Shown here: piece by piece, positions 50,860 to 60,904 of the stretch
Layout of the letters: every line of letters starts with the position of its first letter
Numbering within the stretch: position 1 is the first letter of the stretch
NCBI RefSeq assembly: GCF_018760735.1
Contig: NZ_JAHHZN010000003.1
Location: 62,001-126,000 of the forward strand
DNA from: Hymenobacter piscis
GTDB taxonomy: Bacteria; Bacteroidota; Bacteroidia; Cytophagales; Hymenobacteraceae
DNA length: 64,000 nucleotides
Direction of reading: 5' to 3'
Translations under genes and position numbers: made by a program
The notes under the pieces: generated by a model
The model's input: only the letters and a program-made list of their open reading frames with translations
Told to the model about the DNA's origin: nothing
Database searches by the model: none

Positions 50860-52455
50860 ATGAACCCACGCTACTTCTTCCCCCTGCTCCTGCTGACGGC
50901 CGCTTCCTGCGGCCGGGACACCTTCTTCCAGCCCGATGCCCGGGTCAATTTTTCCAGCCCCCTGCCCGCCGCCGCCGACAGTGCCCGCGTCACGGCCGGC
51001 CGCCATTACCGCCGGGGTCCGGGCGGCCGCCTGCTACTAGGGCCCCACTACCGCCGGGCCTGGGCCGCCCCCGTCAGCCTGCCCGTACTCAAGCCTGCCT
51101 CCGTAGTGCCGGGCGGCCTTACTTTCGCCAAAATGGGCGGCGGCTTCCAGACCATCAGCATGACCATGGTGGACTCCGCCGGGCATAGCTACGCCGTACG
51201 CAGCATCGATAAGGACCCGTACAAGACCCTACCGAAGTTTCTGCGCCAGGGTTTTGTGCTGGCCACCGTGCGCGACGCCACGGCCGCCGCCATGCCCTAC
51301 GGCGCCTTTGTGGTGCCCCCGCTGACCACGGCGGCCGGGGTACCCCACACTTCCCCGCGGGCCTATTACGTGCGCGCCGATGAAACGGGCCTGGGCGAGG
51401 CGTCTGAGCAGTTCCGGGGCAAAGTGGTGCTGCTCGAACGCAAATACGAAGGCAAGCAGAACATCGACGGGCCCGTGGCCGGCGCTACGGCCCTGGAAGA
51501 AACCGACGACGTGCTGCCCGACCGCTACGCCAACCAGCGCCACCAGCTCGATGCAGACGCTTACCTGCGCGCCCGCCTGCTCGACCTCTGGCTCGGCGAC
51601 TGGGACCGGCACGAGGGCCAGTGGAGCTGGGCGGCCTACCCCCAACCCGACCACCGCCTGCTCTGGAAACCCATTCCCCAGGACCGGGACCAGGTTTTTT
51701 TTCGCTTCGATGATGGCGTGGCCTCCTGGGTGGTGAGCAAGCTGGTCAGCAAGTTCCGCACCTTCGGGCCCCACTACCAAAGCATCGAGGGCTACACCCG
51801 CAACGCCTCCTTCATCGACCAGCGGGCCTTGGCCGCCGTGCCCCGCGCCACGTACCTGGCCACCGCCCAGGACCTGCAGCAGCGCCTCACCGACGCCGTG
51901 ATTGAAGTGGCCGTGCGCCAGGGCCTGCCCCCGGAAGTGTACCAGCTGGAAGGCGCCCGCATGATAGAAAGCCTCAAGGCCCGCCGCGCCGCGCTGCCCC
52001 GGGCCGCCGAGGAGTTCTACCAGCTGAAATCGAAAGAAGTGCTGGTAGCCGGCACCGACGAGGCCGAGCGCTTCGAAGTAGAACGCCTCAACGACACGAC
52101 GACGGTAGTGTCGGTGTACTCGTTGGAAGACGACAAGGTCGGGCGCAACGGAACGCTGCTCTACCGCCGCCGTTTTAACCCCCGGGACACCCGCCGGGTG
52201 CTCCTGCACGGCCTGAAGGGCAAGGATGAGTTCCTGGTTTCGGGTCAGGTGCGCCGCTCCCCGTTTATCGACATCTACGGCGGCCCCGACGAAGACCTGA
52301 TCCAGGATTCCTCCCGGGTAACCGGCCTGCGCAAGCGCACCCGCTTTTTCGACACGGCCCGCAACAACGACTTCCGCCCCGGCCCCGAAACCAAGGACAA
52401 AACTGCCCACAACGTCCTCTCCCACGCCTTCGACCGCGACGGCTCGGGGCGGTAA
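50860..52455 (+). CDS. Large lipoprotein with kinase-like signature (paralog 2)
   Basis: A 531-residue lipoprotein (MNPRYFFPLLLLTAASC, lipobox LTAAS-C) homologous to the divergent gene at 49102. It has AVRSIDKDPYKTLPKFLRQG, MPYGAFVVPPLTTAAGVPHT, LLDLWLGDWDRHEGQWSWAA (D249, R250, H251) and IPQDRDQVFFRFDDG (D275, D277). The D-R-H plus D-x-D pattern recalls HipA/FAM20-type kinases; this is a motif argument only. The end of the protein (LLHGLKGKDEFLVSGQ, IYGGPDEDLI) is beta-rich. Its stop lies 3 bases from a palindromic repeat that also touches the topoisomerase IB stop. Confidence 0.75.
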   Translation: MNPRYFFPLLLLTAASCGRDTFFQPDARVNFSSPLPAAADSARVTAGRHYRRGPGGRLLLGPHYRRAWAAPVSLPVLKPASVVPGGLTFAKMGGGFQTISMTMVDSAGHSYAVRSIDKDPYKTLPKFLRQGFVLATVRDATAAAMPYGAFVVPPLTTAAGVPHTSPRAYYVRADETGLGEASEQFRGKVVLLERKYEGKQNIDGPVAGATALEETDDVLPDRYANQRHQLDADAYLRARLLDLWLGDWDRHEGQWSWAAYPQPDHRLLWKPIPQDRDQVFFRFDDGVASWVVSKLVSKFRTFGPHYQSIEGYTRNASFIDQRALAAVPRATYLATAQDLQQRLTDAVIEVAVRQGLPPEVYQLEGARMIESLKARRAALPRAAEEFYQLKSKEVLVAGTDEAERFEVERLNDTTTVVSVYSLEDDKVGRNGTLLYRRRFNPRDTRRVLLHGLKGKDEFLVSGQVRRSPFIDIYGGPDEDLIQDSSRVTGLRKRTRFFDTARNNDFRPGPETKDKTAHNVLSHAFDRDGSGR

Positions 52456-52457
52456 CG

Positions 52458-52573
52458 GTGAGATGGTGAAATAGTGAGGTGGTGAGGTTGGTGTTCAAAG
52501 GCCCTGTTGGCGCAAATGGCGCAGTCAGGGCCTTTAAACATCAACCTCACCACCTCACTATTTCACCATCTCA

Positions 52574-52574
<1 letters not shown>
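52458..52574. repeat. 117-bp palindromic word repeat, GTGAAATGG family, copy 4 (best preserved)
   Basis: Arms of about 49 bp differ at two positions only. Each arm read away from the adjacent stop is GTGAGATGGTGAAATAGTGA and onward, C-free for more than 30 bases; the centre is GGCGCAAATGGCGC. It lies between two convergent genes and its ends come within 0-3 bases of both stop codons (TAA at 52455 and TAG at 52574). Confidence 0.88.
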
Positions 52575-53695
<1,121 letters not shown>

Positions 53696-53984
53696 AGGTC
53701 AGGAAAGGGGCAGAAAGGAGCCGCGGGCCGGAGCGGACGGGCGGGCTTAGCTCTACGCAGAAAGCCGCCGAAAGGTGGCCGCCCGGCCCCGGGCGCGCGC
53801 AAATCGACCAACCGGTTTTTATCGGCTTGATTTTCGGCCGCCTACCTGCTCGTCTACCCGTATTTCGCGCCGTTTCACAACACGTTCCCGCGTCCGGCCG
53901 TTAGGAGGGCGCTGGCTTTGGCACCGTTTTTTCTGGGTGGCCCGGCAACTCTCCTTTGTTTCATCATTTCCTTACGCACTTTTC

Positions 53985-54797
53985 ATGCGACATATTCTGC
54001 AAAAAACCGGTCTGCTGGCGGGCCTGGCGTTCACGCTGGCCGGCGCGGCCGCCTGCTCCTCCGACGGGGGCGACGGCGTGCTGCTTTTCTCCATTGAAGA
54101 CGACAAAGCCCTGGGCGAAAAAGTAGCCGCCCAGACCGATTCCACCTTCCGGGCCAAGGGCCAGCTGCTGGAGGCCAACGCCAATCCGCAGGCCTACGCG
54201 GCCCTCAACCGCATCGTGCTGCGGGTGCTCAACTCGGGCAAGCTCCAGTACCGTAACGAGTTTGTGTGGGACGTAAAGATTATCCGGGACGACCAGACCC
54301 AGAACGCCTTCGCCACGCCCGGCGGCCACATTTACGTGTATTCGGGCCTGATCAAGTACCTCGATAATGAAACCCAGCTGGCCGGCGTGCTGGGCCACGA
54401 AATTGCCCACGCCGACCGGCGCCACACCTCCCGCCAGCTCCAGCAGCAATATGGCATCAGCGTGTTGCTGAGCCTGATTCTGGGCAACAACCAGAACACG
54501 CTGGTGGACGTGGCCAGCGGCCTGGGCCAGCTTAAATTCAGCCGCGATTTTGAAACCGAGGCCGACGCCTACTCGGTGGAGTACCTCAACGGCACCAACT
54601 ACTACGCCTGCGACGGGGCCGCCGGCTTCTTCATCAAGGCCCAGAACGACGGGCAGTCGGCCACGCCGGAGTTTCTCAGCACCCACCCCAACCCGGGCAA
54701 CCGCATCGAGAACATTCAGGCCAAGGCCGACGAGCTCAACTGCCGCAACCGCACGGCCGCTTCCACTGATTTCAACCAGCTTAAAAGCGCGCTGTAA
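53985..54797 (+). CDS. M48-family metallopeptidase lipoprotein
   Basis: A 270-residue zinc peptidase of the BepA/LoiP group. Lipobox AGAAAC (Cys 24) is followed by the core NAFATPGGHIYVYSGLIKYL, zinc motif VLGHEIAHADRRH and third ligand in FETEADAYSVEYL; the tail FLSTHPNPGNRIENI is characteristic. These proteins help quality-control of outer-membrane proteins. A paralog is at 60905-61714. The start at 53985 is favoured because the in-frame upstream part is unlike the family. Confidence 0.9.
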   Translation: MRHILQKTGLLAGLAFTLAGAAACSSDGGDGVLLFSIEDDKALGEKVAAQTDSTFRAKGQLLEANANPQAYAALNRIVLRVLNSGKLQYRNEFVWDVKIIRDDQTQNAFATPGGHIYVYSGLIKYLDNETQLAGVLGHEIAHADRRHTSRQLQQQYGISVLLSLILGNNQNTLVDVASGLGQLKFSRDFETEADAYSVEYLNGTNYYACDGAAGFFIKAQNDGQSATPEFLSTHPNPGNRIENIQAKADELNCRNRTAASTDFNQLKSAL

Positions 54798-54816
54798 GTC
54801 TGCCGGCCCTTTCACT

Positions 54817-54849
54817 AAAAGCTCCCGCCGGTTGGTCGGGAGCTTTTTT
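54817..54849 (+). terminator. Terminator after M48 gene 1
   Basis: Perfect 11-bp stem, nine-base loop, T run. Confidence 0.85.
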
Positions 54850-54944
54850 TGTGGCTGAGCCTGAGCCGCTGACGGGGCCGCGACAACACCCGGGGCCGCC
54901 GCCTGCGTAGGAAGCGTTTCGGTAACCCGCTTTCTTTACGCCCT

Positions 54945-56123
54945 ATGGCTTCTCTACTTGATAAATTCAGCGACTGGGCCGAGCAGGCCGACGAGGCCCT
55001 GACCCGCACCCGCGCCCGGCTTGGGCTGCTGCATCCGCTGCAGCTGGTGCCCTACCGCAGCTACGGCACTGCCGAGCGCCTGTACGTGAAAGGCCGCGTG
55101 CTCACCGATAAAGGCATCAGTGAGCCGGACCCCTCCGATTCGCGCTGGCACAACCTGGTGAACATGTACCGCCGCTTCGACAGCAACGAAATCAGCGGGG
55201 CCCGGCTCAGCGTGCTGCCCGCCGATGGCTCTGAGCACCCGGTCGTATCGGATGAGGAAGGTTATTTCACCCTCAACCTGGTCCCCGGGCAGCTGCCCGA
55301 GCCCGTGGACTTTCTCTGGCACCCGGTGGAAGTGGCCCTGGTGGAGTCGCCGCCGCCCTTCCCCACCCCGGCCGGTCTGCGCACCCGCGCCATGGTGCTC
55401 ATTCCGCCCGCCGATGCGGAGTACGGCATCATTTCCGACCTCGACGACACCGTTATCCAGACCTCGGCCACGGACTTGCTGCGCATGGCCCGCATAGTGC
55501 TGTTGCGCAACGCCCGCTCCCGTTTGCCCTTCAAAGGCGTGGCCGAATTCTACCGCCAGCTTCAATTGGGCCGCAACGGCAAGCGCAACAACCCGTTTTT
55601 CTACGTCAGCAGCTCGCCCTGGAATCTGTACGACCTGCTGGAAGATTTCCTCGATCTGAACCAGATTCCGCCCGGCCCCCTGCTGCTGCGCGACATTGCC
55701 CTCCAGCGCAAGCAGGCCGGGGCCGCCTCCGAGCATCACGGCCACAAGCTCCGCGAAATCGACAACCTGCTGCTCACCTACCCGCGCCTGCCCTTCGTAC
55801 TCATCGGCGACTCGGGCCAGGAAGACGCCAATATCTACCGCGAAGTGGTACGCCGCCACCCCGGCCGCATTCTGGCCATTTACATCCGCGACGTGAACCT
55901 GCCCGAACGGGCCGCTTTGGTGGAAAGCGTGCGCGACGAGCTGCGCCAGGCGAACGTAGAACTGCTATTGGTACAAGACACGGTGCAGGCGGCCGAGCAC
56001 GCGGCCCGGAGCGGCCTCATCTTTGGAGAAGCCATTCCGGCCGTGGCCCAGGAAAAGCACAAAGACGAAACCGCCGAAGACGGCCTCGACGGTCAGGGTT
56101 CCGGCCAGCCGGTGATGAAATGA
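54945..56123 (+). CDS. App1-family phosphatidate phosphatase-like protein
   Basis: A 392-residue protein. Residues about 45-150 form a beta domain (AERLYVKGRVLTDKGISEPD); residues about 160-350 are a HAD-like phosphatase of the App1 (DUF2183) family with the nucleophile motif SDLDDTVIQT, FFYVSSSPWNLYDLLEDFLD, RKQAGAASEHHGHKLREIDN and GDSGQEDANIYREVV. Yeast App1 removes phosphate from phosphatidic acid; the bacterial role is inferred. No signal peptide, so cytoplasmic. The end (AQEKHKDETAEDGLDGQ) is a low-complexity tail. Confidence 0.88.
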   Translation: MASLLDKFSDWAEQADEALTRTRARLGLLHPLQLVPYRSYGTAERLYVKGRVLTDKGISEPDPSDSRWHNLVNMYRRFDSNEISGARLSVLPADGSEHPVVSDEEGYFTLNLVPGQLPEPVDFLWHPVEVALVESPPPFPTPAGLRTRAMVLIPPADAEYGIISDLDDTVIQTSATDLLRMARIVLLRNARSRLPFKGVAEFYRQLQLGRNGKRNNPFFYVSSSPWNLYDLLEDFLDLNQIPPGPLLLRDIALQRKQAGAASEHHGHKLREIDNLLLTYPRLPFVLIGDSGQEDANIYREVVRRHPGRILAIYIRDVNLPERAALVESVRDELRQANVELLLVQDTVQAAEHAARSGLIFGEAIPAVAQEKHKDETAEDGLDGQGSGQPVMK

Positions 56124-56175
56124 GTGAAGTACCAGTTATGAGTGGTTCGTGATTTATCCCTCCGGCTTAGTTAAG

Positions 56176-56209
56176 AGCCCCTGACGTATGCACGTCAGGG
56201 GCTTTGTTT
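56176..56209 (+). terminator. Terminator after the App1-like gene
   Basis: Perfect 12-bp stem (56176-56187 with 56192-56203), four-base loop, then TTGTTTTT. Confidence 0.8.
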
Positions 56210-56306
56210 TTGCCGGGGCTTGGTGCTGCGTAAAGGGTGGGTTAGTTTGCTTCGCGCCTCATGATGAGGCTGCTATTCACCCCCGCACGCTGTTCAGCTC
56301 GAATGT

Positions 56307-56768
56307 TCAGCTCGAATGGTCGGCTACAACCACCCAGGCGCCGTTGATGCGACGAAACACCAGCAGGAAGTGGCCCTGCAGGTCGCCGGCGGCGGGGCGG
56401 GCCAGGTGCCAGCGGCCGATGACGTGGGCCGCATCGGGGCTCAGGGGCTCAATGCGCAGGTGGCTGAAATCGAGCTGGCCCATGGCGGCGGCGGTGGGGT
56501 AGCTGCGGCGGTAGTTGTCGAGGGTGGACTGCCAGCCGTAGGTCAGGCCGCTCTTGCCGATGAAGACCAGCGAATCGTTCTGCCAGTATCCCTGCATGAA
56601 CCCGGCTACGTCGCCCCGGTTCCAGGCGGCCGTCTGGGTGTGCAGCACGGTCAGGATGTCGCGGCGGGCAGCGGCCGTAACCGTTGGCGTAAGCCCGGGG
56701 GCCAGGCGTGGCGTGCAGGCCGGCAACAGGCCGATCGAGAGCAGGAACGCGAAACAGAAACGCTTCAT
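56307..56768 (-). CDS. DUF4440/SnoaL-like lipoprotein
   Basis: A 153-residue lipoprotein (MKRFCFAFLLSIGLLPAC, lipobox GLLPA-C) with a cone-shaped NTF2-like fold: DILTVLHTQTAAWNRGDVAG, FMQGYWQNDSLVFIG, YGWQSTLDNYRRSYPT, then HVIGRWHLARPAAGDLQGHF and VVADHSS. Such proteins may bind small ligands or act as enzymes; the role here is unknown. The last codons and stop overlap a 13-bp direct duplication (TTCAGCTCGAATG twice at 56293-56317). Upstream lies the TCAC microsatellite. Confidence 0.82.
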   Translation of the reverse strand: MKRFCFAFLLSIGLLPACTPRLAPGLTPTVTAAARRDILTVLHTQTAAWNRGDVAGFMQGYWQNDSLVFIGKSGLTYGWQSTLDNYRRSYPTAAAMGQLDFSHLRIEPLSPDAAHVIGRWHLARPAAGDLQGHFLLVFRRINGAWVVVADHSS

Positions 56769-56847
56769 AATACAGGGGACGCTTGACAGTAGCCGGAAAA
56801 TGTTCCGCCCCGGTGACGACCACTGGGCCGGGACTGCACTACAGATT

Positions 56848-56890
56848 TCACTCACTCACTCACTCACTCACTCACTCACTCACTCACTCA
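56848..56890. repeat. (TCAC)n microsatellite at the mtgA stop
   Basis: 43 bases of uninterrupted TCAC, nearly 11 units. In mtgA sense it reads TGAG repeated and begins at the stop TGA. It separates mtgA from the DUF4440 gene. Confidence 0.9.
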
Positions 56891-57623
56891 TCAGCTCTCG
56901 CACGTAGGCGGTGCCGCCCAGGCGGCGCATGTTGCGCAGCACCCGGCGCTGCTTGGCCCGGGCCTGGGGCCCCGGGTTGCTGGCCCGGAACCGCAACGGA
57001 TTGGGCAGCACCCCGGCCAGCAGGGCCGCTTCCTGGGGCGTGAGCTTCTTGGCCGATTTGTGGAAATACTGCCGGGAAGCGGCTTCGGCCCCGAAGATAC
57101 AGTCGCCCATTTCGGCTACGTTCAGGTACATTTCCATGATGCGGCGCTTGTCCCAGAGCAACTCGATGAGCAGGGTAAAATAGGCCTCGGCAGCCTTGCG
57201 CACGTAGCTGCGGCCGTGCCACAGAAACACGTTTTTGGCTACCTGCTGCGAGATGGTGCTGCCGCCCCGCAGCTGCTTTTTACCCTCAAAGTTCGACTGA
57301 GCCGCCTTCAGCAGCGCCTCTCCGTCGAAGCCGTGGTGCAGCAGAAACCGCTGGTCCTCGGCGGCCACCAGCGCCAAGGGCAACTGGGGCGAAACCTCGT
57401 CGAGCGTTTTAAACGCGTACTGCATGCGGCGGTCGGCCTCCCGGATGCCGTGGTAGCCCTGGCCAACGGGCGCGTGGGCCCGGCGCTCCAGCATCAGCCA
57501 GGTGGCGGGCGGACTTACCCAACGGTAGAGCAGCACCCAGGCCACTGAGGCCAGAAACAGTACCGCCAGCAGTTGTAATATCATCCGCCCGGCTCGCCGG
57601 GCCTGTTTTTTATAGTCTGTCAC
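56880..57623 (-). CDS. mtgA: Monofunctional peptidoglycan transglycosylase
   Basis: A 247-residue membrane-anchored GT51 glycosyltransferase that polymerises lipid II. A single anchor (MILQLLAVLFLASVAWVLLY) near residue 15-35 is followed by the family motifs ALVAAEDQRFLLHHGFD with catalytic Glu, GGSTISQQVAKNVFL with the second Glu-region motif, and KRRIMEMYLNVAEMG. I use GTG 57623 (V-TDYKKQARRAG), since the frame upstream to 57938 looks non-coding. The last residues, the stop and the 3' region coincide with the TCAC microsatellite. Confidence 0.9.
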   Translation of the reverse strand: MTDYKKQARRAGRMILQLLAVLFLASVAWVLLYRWVSPPATWLMLERRAHAPVGQGYHGIREADRRMQYAFKTLDEVSPQLPLALVAAEDQRFLLHHGFDGEALLKAAQSNFEGKKQLRGGSTISQQVAKNVFLWHGRSYVRKAAEAYFTLLIELLWDKRRIMEMYLNVAEMGDCIFGAEAASRQYFHKSAKKLTPQEAALLAGVLPNPLRFRASNPGPQARAKQRRVLRNMRRLGGTAYVRELMSE

Positions 57624-57870
57624 GCGTTTTGCTACCGGTTTACTCCTGGGATTCCCTGCGAAGCCCGCCGTAAAAATAGCGTCTGTTTCAGGACCAGGCT
57701 TAAAAACGGCCGTCCACGGCCGGCCACTACCCTGATTTGGCTGCCCGATAAGTAAAAAACTGCCCGGCGGCCGGGAGCTTACGGGCATTCCGTTGTTCTG
57801 AAAAAAGCCGGATATTGGCTGGCCGCCCGGTCCCGCGCCGGGCCTTCCGTTTCGCAACCCCTCCCCGTTC

Positions 57871-58503
57871 ATGCGCCAGTTAGCTCTGTTTCCTTTGAAT
57901 CTGGTCGTTTTTCCCGGCGAGAAGCTCAACCTGCACATTTTCGAGCCCCGCTACCGGCAACTGGTGCGCGACTGCCTGCAGGAGGGCATTACCTTCGGCG
58001 TGCCACCCTACCTGAACGGAGCCGTTAGCGTGCTGGGCACTGAAATGCGGCTGCTGAGCGTGGAAAAAAGCTACGCCTCGGGCGAGCTGGATATCCGCAC
58101 CAAGGCCGTGGGCTTGTTTCGGGTGGAGGAGTTTTTCCGGGAGCTGCCCGGCAAGCTCTACGCCGGCGCCACCATCGAGCCCGTGGCCGACGATGCCTCC
58201 CCCGATCCGGCCCTGCACGTGCGCATCCGGGAGCTGATTCAGCAGCTCTACGACATTCTGGGCCTGCGCCGCCTGTTTCTCGACCTGCCGCCCGATTTCC
58301 GCGTGTACGATGTGGCCCACCAGCTGGGCCTGAGCACGGAACAGGAATATGAGCTGCTGGAAGCCTCCTCCGAGGTCGAACGTCAGCACCTGGCGCTGCG
58401 CCACCTGGCCCATATTCTGCCGGTTCTGCTGGAAACCGAGCGCCTCAAGGAACGGGTGCGCCTCAACGGCCACTTCAAAAACCTCACGCCTCCGTCGTTT
58501 TGA
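57871..58503 (+). CDS. LON-domain (substrate-binding) protein
   Basis: A 210-residue protein homologous to the N-terminal domain of Lon protease without the ATPase: LALFPLNLVVFPGEKLNLHI, FEPRYRQLVRDCLQEGITFG, ASGELDIRTKAVGLFRVEEF, YAGATIEPVADD. A second helical part follows. Function is unproven. It is divergent from mtgA with 247 bases between them that contain no other gene. Its stop is followed directly by a TTGGTTGTTGG word repeat. Confidence 0.88.
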   Translation: MRQLALFPLNLVVFPGEKLNLHIFEPRYRQLVRDCLQEGITFGVPPYLNGAVSVLGTEMRLLSVEKSYASGELDIRTKAVGLFRVEEFFRELPGKLYAGATIEPVADDASPDPALHVRIRELIQQLYDILGLRRLFLDLPPDFRVYDVAHQLGLSTEQEYELLEASSEVERQHLALRHLAHILPVLLETERLKERVRLNGHFKNLTPPSF

Positions 58504-58530
58504 GTAGTTGGTTGTTGGTTGTTAAAGGAA
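58504..58530. repeat. Word repeat (TTGGTTG type) after the LON-protein stop
   Basis: Directly after TGA comes GTAGTTGGTTGTTGGTTGTT and AAAGG, C-free. No clear complementary arm follows. The complement of its word is what is inserted in tyrS. Confidence 0.7.
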
Positions 58531-58667
58531 CGTTGCGGCGGGCGCAGCCAGGCAATAGCGGGGCGGCTTCTTGCAGGATAGTTGGTCTGTAGTAAGCCGC
58601 AACGAGGTTGATTGCCGTTCAAGACTACCTGGTTGCAATCCCTAACTGACGTCCAGCATCTATCCCC

Positions 58668-59891
58668 GTGGCAATTACTTCCCTTGTATTTTACGGGCTG
58701 CTCCTGCTGGCCGGGCTCCTGGCGCTCTGGCTGGGCCGCCGCTACGGGCAGGAGCGCCGCTACCGCCGCCGGCCCTACGTGGCCCCCGCCCACCACGACT
58801 GGGCCGCTCGCCCTCTACCGGCCCCTCTGCCCCGGCACCGCGTGGCCCTGCTCGGCGACCCCGGCGCGGTAGCCACCGATGGCACCGACCCTGTTTTGCA
58901 GTTGCTGGAAGAGTGGGAGCAGGAAACCGGCCCGGCCGGCACCATCGTGCTGCTCGGAGACAACATCTACCCTACCGGCCTGCCCGCGCCGGAGCACCCC
59001 GGCCGCCCTTTGGCTGAGGCCCGCCTGGCAGCCTTGCTGCGCAGCCTGGGCCGGTTTCCGGGGCGCGTGGTACTGCTCAGCGGCAACCACGACTGGAACA
59101 AAGGCCGCGCCGACGGCTGGGAATACCTGCGGCGTCAGGAGGCGTACGTGCACGAGCACCTGCCCCGGGCCCACTACCTGCCCCCCGATGGCACGCCCGG
59201 CCCCGTGAGTTTGCAGTTAACCGAGGGGCTGTTGCTGGTGGTGCTGAACACGCAGTGGTGGGTGCAGCACGGCCCGCGGCCCGCAGCCGATTCGCGCCAG
59301 CCCTTCCGGGACCTGCGCGCCCTGCTCGAAGCCAACCGCCACCAGCAAGTGGTGGTAGCGGGGCATCATCCGCTGTATTCGAATGCCCTGCACGGGGGTA
59401 AGTTTACGGCCAAGCAACACGTGTTTCCGCTGACCACCGTGCACAAGCGGGCCTATCTGCCGTTGCCCCTCATTGGCTCTCTGCTGCCGCTTTACCGCAA
59501 GTGGGTGGGCGCCGCCGAAGACATGGCCCACCCCCGCTACCGCACGATGCGCCGCCGGCTGCTGCGGGTGCTGCACGACTTTCCCGGCGTTATCTACGCG
59601 GCCGGCCACGACCACAACCTGCAGTATTTCCAGCGCCAGGGCGGGCACTACCTCGTCAGCGGGGCCGGCAGCAAAACCGCCTTCGTGCAGAAGGGTGGCC
59701 GCGCGGCCTTCGTGCACGAACACCAGGGATTCTTCAGTCTCGATTTTTACTCCCGCCACGAAACCTGGCTGCGCACCCTGGAGCCCGGGGGCCAGCCGGA
59801 GGTTTTCCGCATGCACCTGCGCGCGCCGTCCGGGCCGGTTCCTGCCCGGCTATCCTTCGGGGCCGGGCTTAGGCAGCGGTTTCGGCAGTAG
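58668..59891 (+). CDS. Membrane-anchored metallophosphoesterase
   Basis: A 407-residue calcineurin-like phosphoesterase with an N-terminal membrane segment (SLVFYGLLLLAGLLALWLG). Metal-binding motifs appear in order: LLGDPGA, LLGDNIYPTG, LLSGNHDWNKG, VVAGHHPLYSN and AAGHDHNLQYF, giving the five standard blocks. GTG start, no ATG nearby. The sequence resembles the phosphoesterase that in other Bacteroidota is fused to the type of lipoprotein seen at 49102 and 50860. Substrate unknown. Its last 23 bases overlap the convergent lipid-kinase gene. Confidence 0.9.
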   Translation: MAITSLVFYGLLLLAGLLALWLGRRYGQERRYRRRPYVAPAHHDWAARPLPAPLPRHRVALLGDPGAVATDGTDPVLQLLEEWEQETGPAGTIVLLGDNIYPTGLPAPEHPGRPLAEARLAALLRSLGRFPGRVVLLSGNHDWNKGRADGWEYLRRQEAYVHEHLPRAHYLPPDGTPGPVSLQLTEGLLLVVLNTQWWVQHGPRPAADSRQPFRDLRALLEANRHQQVVVAGHHPLYSNALHGGKFTAKQHVFPLTTVHKRAYLPLPLIGSLLPLYRKWVGAAEDMAHPRYRTMRRRLLRVLHDFPGVIYAAGHDHNLQYFQRQGGHYLVSGAGSKTAFVQKGGRAAFVHEHQGFFSLDFYSRHETWLRTLEPGGQPEVFRMHLRAPSGPVPARLSFGAGLRQRFRQ

Positions 59892-60795
59892 CGGCCGGCA
59901 CCAGCACCCGCAGGGTACCCGGCCTGATTTCCACGGCCACGGGCGCGGGCAGGTAACAGGGTTCCCCGTCTAGTTGCACCAGTACTTGGTCGGCGCCGGC
60001 CACCTTGATGCGGGCCCAGTGGCAGCGCAGGCGGTGGGTATAATCGGAAGCGTCGAACGTGCTGGTGTAGAGGCGAAAGAGCAGGCCGGGCGCTGCGGCG
60101 TTGGGAAAAGGCGCAATCAGGCAGATTTCGAATTGGCCGTCGTCGAGCTTGCTGTCGGGGTTGATGACCACGTTACTGCCGAAGGTGTTGGCATTGGCCA
60201 TGGTGAGCATGAAAGCCGGTCCCGTCCACGTTTCCCGGTCGGTTTCGATGTGGTAGGTGGCGGGCTCATAGGCGGCGTATTCCTGGGTGGCAATGCGCAC
60301 GTAGGCCGCCGGTCCGCGCACCTTGCCCGCATTGAACCGGCTCACTACCCGGGCATTAAACCCCATATCAGCCAGATGAGCTGCAAATCTACCGCCCACC
60401 CGCAGCGTGTCGAGGCGCCGGATCTGATGCTCCCAGCTCAGGCGCAGGGCTTGCTCCGGAACCAGCGGAATGCCCAGGTCCTTGGCCAGCCCGTTGCCCG
60501 AGCCCAGGGGCAGAATGCCCAGGGGGCAGGCCGTACCGCTAAGGGCTTCGGCAACCAGACTCACCGTGCCGTCGCCCCCGGCGGCAAACACGGCGTCCGG
60601 GGGGTGGGCGGCTACCTGCGCCCGCAGCCGGGCCAGGTCCTGCTCGCCGGTAGTAAAAAAGAACGACGCTGTGCGCCCACGCTCGGCGCAGTACTGCCTG
60701 ATGGTCGTCTGCAGCGCGGCCTTATCAATATCACCCGATATCGGGTTCAGCACAAACAGCAGCCGGTAAAGCGGAGCGGGCGAAGTCGTTTCCAT
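59869..60795 (-). CDS. Diacylglycerol/lipid kinase-family protein (YegS/DagK-like)
   Basis: A 308-residue ATP-dependent lipid kinase. The start METTSPAPLYRLLFVLNPIS fits the family; the upstream frame (to 60963) is non-homologous. GGDGT (73-77) is the nucleotide-binding motif, with LPLGSGNGLAKDLGIPL just after it. C-terminal beta sandwich is VDGEPC-like (VQLDGEPCYLPAPVAVEIRP). It phosphorylates an unknown lipid. Convergent overlap of 23 bp with the phosphoesterase gene. Confidence 0.9.
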   Translation of the reverse strand: METTSPAPLYRLLFVLNPISGDIDKAALQTTIRQYCAERGRTASFFFTTGEQDLARLRAQVAAHPPDAVFAAGGDGTVSLVAEALSGTACPLGILPLGSGNGLAKDLGIPLVPEQALRLSWEHQIRRLDTLRVGGRFAAHLADMGFNARVVSRFNAGKVRGPAAYVRIATQEYAAYEPATYHIETDRETWTGPAFMLTMANANTFGSNVVINPDSKLDDGQFEICLIAPFPNAAAPGLLFRLYTSTFDASDYTHRLRCHWARIKVAGADQVLVQLDGEPCYLPAPVAVEIRPGTLRVLVPAATAETAA

Positions 60796-60857
60796 ACAAA
60801 CCAAGGCAGCAATATAAGGCAGAATAGCACCTGGCGGGTCGGTCGGTGCCAAACGCA

Positions 60858-60882
60858 CAGAGCCGGCACCAGGCCGGCTCTG
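60858..60882 (-). terminator. Hairpin after M48 gene 2
   Basis: Perfect 10-bp GC stem with five-base loop, 23 bases past the stop at 60905. Weak T run. Confidence 0.5.
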
Positions 60883-60904
60883 CAGAAAGTAACCACGATA
60901 AAAG

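Noticed and set aside
56848..56890. CRISPR array
   Set aside because: A four-base tandem repeat with no spacers.
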